DNA from: Choanephora cucurbitarum
Lineage: Eukaryota; Mucoromycota; Mucoromycetes; Mucorales; Choanephoraceae
DNA length: 64,000 nucleotides
Assembly (NCBI GenBank): GCA_025331435.1
Contig: JAIWNI010000025.1
Coordinates: 1-64,000 of the forward strand
Direction of reading: 5' to 3'
Position numbers and translations under genes: made by a program. The notes under the pieces are model-generated. The model made no database searches, had not been told where the DNA came from, and was given only the letters and a program-made list of their open reading frames with translations. Every line of letters starts with the position of its first letter. Position 1 is the first letter of the stretch. This document shows positions 23,043 to 32,515 of the stretch, one piece after another.

Positions 23043-23648
23043 CAGTCATCCCCCGATTTAGGGAACGACTTCGGTTCCCTCACAACCGTTCCCCAAATCA
23101 ATATCGTTCCTTATTAAAATAAAGCACCGCTGGATAATTTTTTGTCCTAATTACAATAGCATCGCACCATTGCTTCAATATCACTCCGATGTCAGTAATG
23201 TTTGCAATGTTTGATATAAAGCGTACAATGCAATAAAACTGCACAAGATACACGACTTCTCGCATAATAAGTTCATTGTATGATCATCATCACAACAGCA
23301 TTATGTCCTCAAATCAAACCTATATGTTTGCTACAATATTCAACATGATATTGCAAAAAGTCATATTTGGATGTGCAGAGGACACACACAATATGCGAAA
23401 AGTTATCGCACTTATTTTATCGAGACTGTCTAAAACAGAGTAGCGAAGATAATCTATAAAGTGATATAATTGGCTCTCACAAACGACATATGAAATAAAT
23501 TAAGGGTCGAGTTGTCACAGGACCGTTCCCCATTCCTTAAAGCAATAATAAGGAACGTTAAGCGGTAACCGAAGTTCGGTTCCCTCAAGACCATTCCCTA
23601 AATTAAAATGATTCCCTAAATTCCGTTCCCTAAATCAGGGGATGACCG
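23043..23648. mobile_element. 606-bp TIR element (non-autonomous Tc1/mariner/pogo-like)
   Basis: Terminal inverted repeats of at least 25 bp: the left end begins CAGTCATCCCCCGATTTAGG, and the complement of the right end begins CGGTCATCCCCTGATTTAGG. Both are flanked by TA (23041-23042 and 23649-23650), the target-site duplication of Tc1/mariner/pogo elements. Subterminal copies of TTCGGTTCCCTCA lie near both ends on the same strand, so direct subrepeats sit inside the inverted repeat. The interior has no ORF of note. It starts about 50 bp from the Tc1-like relic, whose ends differ. Confidence 0.85.
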
Positions 23649-23650
23649 TA

Positions 23651-24000
23651 GTAAGCCTTGTCAAGCAAGACAAGCCTATCAAAGAGAACGAATATCTGCA
23701 AGTTCTTTATATGTTGTGTATCTGAAAGTTGCTAAAGAATATTGATACTACTTCCCTTTTTGCTTGACATTAGATTGCTCTCGTGTATTGTAGATATTCC
23801 TTTAAAAAAGAGCTCTTTTGTCTTGAAGTTGAAGACAAAGTCTTCAGAAAGTTGAGAATAATGGCAAATGTTCTACCAACAGTTCAACTTCAAGTTGAAT
23901 TGCTAACAAGCGTTTTTGGTTTTAATCAGGTAATTTTCCCGGGATAAAAGCAAAATAAAAAAGAAATCTAAATCACACTCGCATTTTATCCAGTATGTAA
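23651..24000. other. Intergenic, possible first exon of a relic
   Basis: Mostly AT-rich. A short frame from 23862 (MANVLPTVQLQVELLTSVFG) ends at a GTAATT donor-like site near 23929. It could be the first exon of the decayed gene that follows, but no acceptor keeps the frame open for long. Confidence 0.3.
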
Positions 24001-24540
24001 ATCCGATAAGAAGAAGACTCAGACGACATTCTTATCAGATTGTATAAAGGATGCAAAAAGAAGAAGGATAGAGAAGGTTTGGCCTCAGTCGCAATTACCA
24101 GGCAATTTGCCAAAAACAAGAACTGGGAGCAGAATAAGACAGAAGAGTCTTTCATAGACCAGCATTTGCTCCCTTTTCTTACTCCAATTTTTCTAAATGA
24201 TGGAGCATTTAGTCACTCAAGATACTATGTCCTTCTTCTTCTGCATTCTAATTACTAACACAGACAACAATAAGGTCTGCTGGAAGGATCTCCTTGAGCG
24301 ACAGCAGCCTTTCTGCAAGCAAAGGCAAGGACTCATGCATAATGCTTAAGCCAGACTTTTGCATCATGTATGAGCTCAAAGGCAATGACGTTGGGTTATT
24401 GGCAATCGAGATGAACCTGCCAAACGCGGCTTCATCGCAACTTTTGAGCGACGGCTTAAAATTGGGTCTTACGATGAAGAGGATGGTGTGTTGTATAAGT
24501 AGGTTCTCAGCAGTAGCAAAAAAGACAAAGTACGACTAGG
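24001..24540 (+). pseudogene. Decayed ORF relic
   Basis: Two consecutive plus-strand frames (24040-24258 and 24294-24539) separated by a stop and frame change. The first ends with TEESFIDQHLLPFLTPIFLND; the second contains KPDFCIMYELKGNDVGLLAIE and LGLTMKRM. The pattern (T..SF....L.P.L...F, then a (K/R)PDF strand and a hydrophobic-Glu strand) resembles a repeated hypothetical protein family I associate with mucoralean genomes, but I cannot confirm it. Function unknown. Confidence 0.35.
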
Positions 24541-25934
24541 ACTCAACTTTTATTGTTTTGTCCGGAATAAGTTCAAAGTAAAATTGAATGAAGTTTCTAA
24601 CTAGTCAAGAATCTATCTCTATTTATACTATTCAATTGATGATGGAAAGTGACTTGGTCTTCAATGCACAATGTCTATTTTTGTTACACCTTATCTTATC
24701 TACCAATGAACAACAATACATAGCAAGCCAACTTTCATGACTTCTTGCATTGAGACACAAATAATTAAGCAGTGACATCTTCATTGTTATATAAGACTTG
24801 AAATAAAACCAGTCGAACGCTCACTTGTTATTTTCCTTTTTTTTAGTCTGCTATGATCGACACCGGCAGCAAGTTGAGCAAGAAGCCAAGGTCTAATGAT
24901 AGCAATTTGAAGACCTTGGTAAAGCCAACAGTAGACCTTCCTACAAAAAGAACTTCTTGTTCATAAAAATTTATACTTATCTCCTTCTTTAAACTGCCTT
25001 TGTCTTGAGTCTTAAAAGAGCTGCATTCTACCGTCTTTTAAGCTTTACAAATACGTTTATTTATTTATTCTTTGGAATAAAAAGATTAATCATCACCTAT
25101 TGCTTTGCCAGCGAGACAAACCATAGAAGGAAAAGCTGGACTGTCGTAACAGAATTTGCAAAGTAGGATTTTATAATGAGAGGGTAAAGTAGCTGCGAAT
25201 CACAAAATATATGACAAGCCGAATTAATGTCGTATAAATCAAACCTTTATACCCAAAACGTTCACATGTACATTAAGAGTACGGTAAATGACACTGTAAG
25301 AGACCCCAATTTGAAATAGTTGATGGATTGATCCCTTGGTGAAAGGATAGTTTTGTATTTTACTCTAAAAAATACTTACATTGGCGTTAAGCCTAGCTCT
25401 GTTTCGCTTTAAGAAAAGTTACAGCAAAAAAAACTGAACAATGCAAAATTGATTGCTGTGGCTACAGACAAGGATTAAATGCATCAAGAGTTCTTGAATT
25501 GATCGGATTATATACATCATATATACCAATAGCCAAGACAGACAGAGATTCTCTTGGTTCATAGGATTATTTTGCTTAATTAAGAATGCAGGTCTTGTTG
25601 CTGCACACACAGGTACCATTGATAACCTTGAGACCTTCCTTTCCATCTTTCTTTGCAACTTCCAATGATTGCCTTATTGTTCTAAAGCAGAAAAGGCAGG
25701 CTTGAGGCGTGTTATATTCGTTGATTATGCACACTGATGTGTAAAGACTATGTTGTTATTTCTTGTTGGCTTCAGACTGAAAAGATTTTGTGATGAGAGC
25801 CAGTGGTGAAGCTGGTATAGATACAAACGACAATGACTGATTCTCTTCTTGAGACTTAATCTGCTTGCATATAGTGACGAGTAAAGCGTTATTGAGTAGA
25901 TTACAAACACGAACTGTTTTTGCACTAGAAACTA
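24541..25934. other. Intergenic, no supported gene
   Basis: AT-rich with frequent stops. The frames at 25419-25658 and 25725-25995 (minus) are short and domain-free. Some may be further debris of the relic upstream. Confidence 0.4.
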
Positions 25935-26034
25935 CAATCGTCATTTCATTTGAGAATGCACATATTCTTGAGAGATGCACTCTTATATTGAGCATACAAT
26001 TAAATCAAAACACTCTTGAATCGAGCGACTACTG
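25935..26034. mobile_element. MITE copy A (about 100 bp, TA-flanked)
   Basis: The complement of the right end begins CAGTAGTCGCTCGATTCAAG. The left end begins CAATCGTCATTTCATTTGAG. Both are bordered by TA (25933-25934, 26035-26036). Both ends align, in inverted order, with the MITE at 30742-30885, including the internal GCTCAATATAAGAG block, so this is an older, shortened copy of the same family. No coding capacity. Confidence 0.75.
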
Positions 26035-26494
26035 TAATCGAGAGGAGTCTTCAAATAAAGAAATAAGACACTGGTTTCTCTGTTGATTCAAATCATGTGC
26101 AGACAAGTAAAATATAAAAGAGAACGCACGGATGAGCGGCACGTTCAGTCTAAATGTCGTCAAAGCGCTCAATTTATGATGATCAACAAATTCAATTTAT
26201 CCAATTTCTTTGTAATGTGCAATGTTGGTTATGATCTGCCTCCTTTATGATCATTGTAAAAAGAGGGAAACTAGCCTTTCCATATAGAACAAAAGAGCAG
26301 CAGCAAACTTCAATAGTTGTATATTTCCAACAATAGCAAACTGCAACACATTGGCAAATTTATATCTTTAAATTGAAAGATTCACAAGAAGCATATGAAC
26401 AAGTCAATTCTAACAGAAAATTCTCATAATAAATTTCGGGTAACTTTGTTTCAAACCCAGACCTAGCTTCACAGGGAGAACAATAGAATCGAAT

Positions 26495-26828
26495 ATGGAA
26501 GCCGTTCTCGAGGTGAGTCTGTCGGATGACACACTATAACACTCTCTCTATTTTCTTTCTTTAGTTGCCTTATTTTGACAGCAAAATAGAACTAGTTGTT
26601 TTCGGCTTTCAAGATAAAAATATATATATATTTTTGTGTTTCTCCGAACAAATTAATATAGTACAAAAAGAATATACGTTGAAGCATTACCGTTATCTCT
26701 CTAAGCTTGAGATTGACATCATGTATCTGCAATTATTAAATAGAAAAAAAAACCTGTTATCGTTTTCTTTTCTTGCTGGATATCGAAACAAGAAAAGGAA
26801 ACAAACTAGAAAGTTGTTTACAGGATGA
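26495..26828 (+). CDS. Doubtful short two-exon gene
   Basis: A possible start MEAVLE (26495-26512) is followed by a consensus GTGAGT donor, a 52-nt intron ending TTTAG, and an open exon 26565-26828 beginning LPYFDSKIELVVFGFQ, giving 93 aa in total. No domain is recognised; the C-terminus is Lys/Arg-rich. It could be a fragment of a longer lost gene. The splice signals are good, but evidence for function is absent. Confidence 0.25.
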
Positions 26829-27822
26829 CAAAAAAGAAAGTAATGATCATCTGATAAGTTTTACCTGAAAATATAGTTTGTACGCACTGTTCATATATCT
26901 TTTTCCTTTTTTTTTAGTTCCACGAAGAAAACATAATAGAGACCGATTCCATCTTCTTCTGGTTTGCTAGACTCTGTCACTGGTGTTTAAAGCAATTAGG
27001 TTTGTGCAAGCGAGATATACATCTTTTTCCATTTTTAGTTGATTCTTGAGTTTAGATTATTGTACGACAATACAGTCATCGATTTGGTTCTTCTTGTTGT
27101 CATGTATTGGCACAGTTCAATTGCTCGAAACGCCACTTAGATTCTAACTCCTTGTCTAATGACAATAGGTTTGCAATTGACTGATCAGATACGCTCGTAT
27201 CATACTCTAGCTATCATTCAATTAGAGGATTGATTGTTACTGTTTAAGGGAGAGCAACCCTCATCAGATGTTGAAACTCCGTGTTTTCAACATGGTAGCG
27301 GAAATAGTTGTGTATCGTTAGCGTTAAAAGGGAAAAAATGGTGTCCGATAATCAAAGTAAGGTGTACACATAAATAGTACATCTATTTCTGATGTCATGA
27401 TTATGTTTTTGCTGCTTAGAACCTTAAAGAAATTCTTTCGGTCCTAGAGAGGGCATTCTATCTATAATATCTATCTCTATGTTTCTGACGAATAACTTTC
27501 ATTGACTCCCTCAATCGCGCTTCACATAATGAATTTGTTATATTATCCGAAAATCTGTAGTATCCATCTCAAGTAACACAAATCACTAGACTCGATTCAT
27601 TGGTGTATTTTAGCTTGAGGATGGGAAAATAATAAGCTGTACAACCTTGTAATCATATTGTAAAATCTTATACAAGAAACATTAATGCAACAAAGAATTA
27701 TAAGTTTAGGAGAAAAAAATTATATTATAAGCATGAGTATGATTTTGTTACAATAAAAAAGAGAAAATGTATAGAGAATATAATAAATTAAAAGAGTACA
27801 AAAAAAATGATGATCATTTTCT
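26829..27822. other. Intergenic, no supported gene
   Basis: Stop-rich on both strands. A TACAGTCATCGATTTGGTTC string near 27072 recalls the TIR of the 606-bp element but has no partner. It otherwise forms the 3' flank of the KNH-like gene. Confidence 0.4.
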
Positions 27823-28617
27823 TTAGATCAAAGCAGCAACGACGGCACCAGCGACGGCAGCAACACCAACAGCAGCGATGTTCTTGTTACCGGCAGAGCT
27901 GGCATCGGGAGAGACAGCGGCAGAAGCGGCAGAAGAAGCAGCAGAGTGAGCAGCAGAGTGAGCAGAAGAAGCAGCAGAGTGAGCAGCAGAGGTGGCAGAA
28001 GAAGCAGCAGAAGCAGCGGCAGAGGTAGCAGAGGCAGCGGCAGAGGTGGCAGCAGAAGTAGCAGAGTTAGCACCAGAAGCAGCAGCAGAAGTAGCAGAGG
28101 CTACAGAGCTGGCAGCGTTGGAGGAAGCAGCTTCAGAAGAAGAAGCAGCTAAATAGATGTTAATATCACAACTCTCTCTCTATTTCTCTCTCTCTCAATT
28201 CAATTGTACTTACCACCACCAGTAGCAGCTTGGATAGTGAAGAAGGGAGTGTATGAGATGTTGGGAGATTGACCGAAAGTAAGGGCGTCTAAAAGGAAAA
28301 TCAGTATACCATGTTCAAATGAATTGAATGCTCTACTTACAGTCGTTGCCAGCAGGGAGAGAGGCATCAACGTTCCAGGCGTAAGAACCCTTGGAGGCAT
28401 CAACGTTGGAAGCAACGTTAGCAACGAGGATAAGAGCAGCAGCATCACCCTTACGGAGGTCAATGGAAGAGATGGTACCAGCGACAGGAGCCCAAACAAT
28501 TTGAGTGGTGGTACCAGCAGTGACAACTTGGTTAAGAGTAGGTTGGCTACTGGTGATAGTTTGAGCAGAGACAACGGAGGCAGCGAGGGCAGCAACGGCA
28601 GCGATGATGGACTTCAT
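27823..28617 (-). CDS. GPI-anchored Ser/Ala-rich cell-surface protein, KRE9/KNH1-like domain
   Basis: Three exons: 28341-28617, 28214-28288, 27823-28148, giving 225 aa. Signal peptide MKSIIAAVAALAASVVSAQ. The following approximately 100 residues (IVWAPVAGTISSIDLRKGD, YALTFGQSPNISYTPFFTI) match the Ser-Thr-rich GPI-anchored/KRE9-KNH1 domain of fungal wall proteins (PF10342 type). Then comes a long Ala/Ser repeat (about residues 118-200, ATSAAASAAS-like), a likely O-mannosylated stalk, and a hydrophobic tail (IAAVGVAAVAGAVVAALI) preceded by small residues, the usual GPI-attachment signal. The coding strand is unusually GC-rich and codon-biased, suggesting high expression. A TATA-like AT stretch lies 50-80 bp upstream. 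Wall assembly or beta-glucan linkage is inferred from the family. Confidence 0.88.
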
Positions 28618-30741
28618 TTTTAATATATTATTTTGTAATGGAAAACGAAAAGAGTTGAAAAAAAAACTTTTTTTATTTTATTTTATAAAAAGAAAATGAT
28701 ACGGCTTATATATCAATAAGAAAATTCATCGTGTGCAACCTTAGAACAGTGCACTACATAAAGTGTATCAAAGTGGAGCTTTAATCACAAGAAAAGTTCT
28801 TCCCGGAAGTGGTAGTACAATGATTATTTTTTTAGGAATTAGTTTGCCCAAAAGTACAAGACAATTTATTAGATAGAAAAAAGAAGCTTATGAACGTCTC
28901 TTTCTTTTTGTATTTTTCTATATGGGCCTAGGTGTCTTGAGTTTCTATCTTGGCAGAAGAGTGAGCATCAGCCCGAATTTTTCTCTTCTTACCAATCAAA
29001 AAAGAGATACTCAGGAACCAGTAAACAAAAGATGATGATTTGATTGAACATGTTTAAGAAATTTCTCACTTTCTTTTGTCCATACAGATTGCCTCTGTTT
29101 CATGTGCCTGTTATATTATTTACACTACATACTCTCTATCGAACGGTCTCGTACTTTTTTTTTCTTTTTCTGGATGATGTTATTTTCTGTGATTGTTGTG
29201 ATACAGTTGAGTTACATTTTTTTGGCCCTTTTTTTTTTAGAGCTTCTATCCATTCATGACAAATAGCCGAACTCCATAAATATATCAACTGCAACGCTTG
29301 TTTATACACAACATAAGAGACAATACCATCCTCAAAATAAAAGCGGGGAGGTAATGCACGTATCAAGAATGGGTGTTACAAAAAAGAGAGAAGGTTTCTT
29401 CCTCAATCAGTCTAAACAAAGAAGAAGAAGATAATGGCATCATTTTTAAAGGCATTGTAACACTGCCTCTATTTCTTCTTACAAAAGTAATACAGTGAAC
29501 TGAAAGTAGCATCATTTTTTAAAAATAGTTTCCTTTTTTTTTTTGCAGGATTATGACTTGGCGTATTTGCCTTTTGAATTTTGCAATTGCAACAACAAGA
29601 ATAGGTCTTGAATAACTTGGATATCAGTAATATTCTAGTCAGTGTGATTCAAATGTGTCGATAATCACTTATGTTTAATTGGAAACAATATCCAAAAAAA
29701 AGGTCAATGTGAACAGAGGAATTAGACAAAAATAATGAGCCACTTTTGAGGTAACCAGAAGCAACCTTGGCATTGAAAGAGAATGACTATGTTATGATTT
29801 GTCTTGAAATGAACCTAATCTACAAACAAACTAGTAAGCTTACAAACCCTTTTTTTTTCTTTCAATCAAGCTATGGCTTAATTTTTATTAGAATACAAAG
29901 CAGATCCTTATGATACGGACTGAGTTTTGGATAGACAAGGGATTGAAGCACATCCTGTTAAGATTGCCTTTATTGGCTGATACAAGTTGAAAGGGGCTAT
30001 AAAAACTTGCTCTCTCTCTCAAAAGAGGAAGGAAACAAAGACACTCATTTCTTTTGACTCTAGCCAAATGACTTGATAGATTCTTCAGTGGAATGAAAAT
30101 AGGCAAACCGGGATGATAAGAAACACATTGGCTACCAAACAAGTCATGTTAGGAGGACAAAAGGTCTCCTAAAAAAAGGTTTTATCTTTGTTTCAATATG
30201 ACAGTTAACTTTGTTGGAAGATGATCTGCAGGCCAAGTGAAGTCATTTGAATCACCTTCCTTTTCATAACATCATATCATCTTCCTTTCCTCCTTTTTCT
30301 CTTGTCTTCAACAGCCTCATTCCACGCTATTTCTCTCGATCAATGCGCCCACCATCGACTCGTGTTGGTGCAAATAGATTGATACTGACGTAAATAGCGG
30401 AGATGTGTGTGTATGAAACTTGTCTGTACATCCATACTGTGTATAGGTATGACAAACGGAGTTCTAGAGGCGAGACAACCTTGTTATGTAAACAGATTGG
30501 CGTACAAACGAATTGAGATCATGACGCATTTATTTTGCATGTCTTTTCTCTCTTTTTTTTTGTTTACTTCAAAATCACACTAAAATATCATTTAGAAACT
30601 CAATTCGCATGAACTAGACTGACTTTGCCTTTCTTACTTTTTTAACAACAAACTATACTCTACCAGAACTTACTACTATGTGAGATAGAAACAGTTCCTT
30701 ACTGCACCTTTTTTTCTTTTATCAACCAACTAGCCTTGATA
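28618..30741. other. Intergenic region upstream of KNH-like gene
   Basis: About 2.1 kb with T/A homopolymers and no supported gene. The frames at 29044-29259 and 29888-30142 are Phe/Ser-rich and have no domains. The proximal part should be the promoter of the highly biased KNH-like gene. Confidence 0.5.
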
Positions 30742-30885
30742 CAGTAGTCGCTTGATTTAAGAGTGTTTGATATAAGAGTATGCTTAATATAAGAGAAGCA
30801 ATTCTTCAACTTGAAAATTGCTTCAAGCGCTAAAATACCATTCGATTTAAGAGTATATGCACACTCTTAAATAAAGCGACTATTG
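30742..30885. mobile_element. MITE copy B (144 bp, TA-flanked)
   Basis: The left end begins CAGTAGTCGCTTGATTTAAG; the complement of the right end begins CAATAGTCGCTTTATTTAAG. TIRs extend about 25 bp (to AAGAGTGT). TA flanks both ends (30740-30741, 30886-30887). Repeated ATAAGAG/TTAAGAG units occur inside. It has the size and target site of a Tc1/mariner/pogo-derived MITE, and no ORF. It is related to the copy at 25935-26034. Confidence 0.85.
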
Positions 30886-30887
30886 TA

Positions 30888-31215
30888 CACGGTTGTACAG
30901 CTTATTTATTGTGTTGTTCTGGATAGCTTATAAATATATTCAGTAAATGCAAAGTCTTAGCTCTCTTTTGACGTTTGTTTCATTCAATTGAAACTTTTTG
31001 ATCTATATTTAACCTATCTATCTTGAGTTCAAAGCCTCATCTCTCTCTCTCTACTCTCTTTTTTTGGAGAACAAAAGTCTTTTTGAAGCACATGTACTTT
31101 TCTTTTTTTTTTTTTTTTTTTAGAAAAAAAGCTAGCTTCAGTATAAATCGAATGATTTCTTCTTCTTTAATAACATTTTTTTTTTCATTTCAGTAAAGAC
31201 ATCGCATCAGACACC
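30888..31215. other. AT-rich spacer downstream of cortical PH gene
   Basis: Contains an 18-20 nt T-run near 31101 and CT repeats near 31040. No gene. Confidence 0.5.
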
Positions 31216-32515
31216 TCACAAATGAGTTTTCTCTCTCTTTTCAAGTACAAAACATCTCAATGCCTATATAAGAGTAATTCAATTAAAAAAGTGCAATTTA
31301 TATCAGACCCTAATTTACCTGAACCCATATATCGTGTGAGTCTTTATCCACACATTGCAATCTTACAGTCTGAGTGTTCGAATAGATAGTAATGACCGGC
31401 AAACTCTTATTCGCTTCCACTGAAAAAGCATCAATATGTACTACAAGAAATCATATCAACATGTTTGCTTTGTCTTCCCTACAATTCTCATTTACCACTC
31501 TTGGCCTTATTGTTCTGTAATCCTGGATCACATTTACTCCAGTAGAGTGTCTTTGTGTAAGGATGAACCCAGAAGAATCTGGCCTGTCGTTTACTGGCAT
31601 TGTACCATTTGAAATGGCCTTCACTTAACTTGTAAGCCTTTTCGCCTGTCATGGTATGTATGATACAAGGTAACGATAGATCCAATCTCTCTGAAGTCAG
31701 CATGGAGCTTGGTAGATCTAATTCATTGGAGGATCGGATGACTTTGGAAGGCAGATGATCCTCCACAAAAGAAGATTCTCTTGGTGTGGAAGGTGATGTG
31801 ATGCTGGAAGAAGACATGATAGAGGGTGATATGGCAGCTACATAGGGTTTAATAACGTGCTTGGTACTGTGTGATATGTCATTGGTAGCTGGTATTTCAA
31901 CTGCAGTTGTCGTGACCTTTGAATCCATCATTGGTTCTTCTAATCATAACATTCAGTCAACATATCCTTTTGGTATAGAGTGGTCTTACCTTCTTCCTCC
32001 TCTTCTTCATCTGAACTGGATAGAATCAAGTCTTTTTCTTTTTCCAATTGAGCAATAGAGTCATTCAGTAATGTCAGCTGATCTTCATACGCATTCTGTG
32101 CTTCTTGCCATTTGGCCTGAGCCGTCTTGAGGTGTTTGAGTTCTTGTTGAATCAGCGTCTCTTGTCGTTCACGCCTGATTTGTTCCATCTGAGTCTTACT
32201 TAGACTCTGTGACAACTGTCGTATTTGATGCGACAGTCTCTGTTTCGCTAGTTCTGATTGATACATGGATTCCTTCAATAGTTCCTCTGCCGCATCCTTT
32301 ACTCTCAGTTGTTCTGTAAGGTCCTCAATCTGTTGTTTCTGTTTTTCTTGGTCGTTCTCTAATTGAGCAATACATGCCTCCTTTTCTTCAAGTAGGACTT
32401 TCATTCGCTTGACTTCACTCAATAGACCTTGACCGATTTCTGTTGCAAATTCAATCCAAGAAGATTCATCTTGATAACATGTTGAACTGGTGATATTACT
32501 ACTGGAGCCTATCAT
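31216..32515 (-). CDS. Compact Num1/ApsA/Mcp5-like cortical anchor with coiled coil and PH domain
   Basis: Four exons: 31990-32515, 31496-31939, 31319-31440, 31216-31263, giving 379 aa. Residues about 30-165 form a long coiled coil (LLSEVKRMKVLLEEKEACIAQL onward, ending in an acidic SSDEEEEEEG run). A Ser-rich linker is followed by a C-terminal domain (about 264-375) matching the Mcp5/Num1 pleckstrin-homology family: SLPCIIHTMTGEKAYKL, the hallmark RFFWVHPYTKTLYWSKCDPG (here ARFFWVHPYTKTLYWS), LPVITIYSNTQTVRLQC and, across the last intron, DSHDIWVQALRCFVLEKR. Known relatives (Num1, ApsA) are over 1,000 residues and tether dynein or mitochondria to the cortex via PI(4,5)P2. This one is much shorter. 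The last exon is needed to complete the PH C-terminal helix; without splicing the frame stops just after VQ. Confidence 0.82.

Noticed and set aside
27072..27091. String resembling the 606-bp element TIR
   Set aside because: No inverted partner or TA pair nearby; likely chance or a remnant too short to call.
27807..28152. Long plus-strand Arg/Gln/Ser-rich frames
   Set aside because: Antisense shadows of the Ala/Ser repeat in the GPI-anchored KNH-like gene, which has signal peptide, domain, GPI tail and valid introns.
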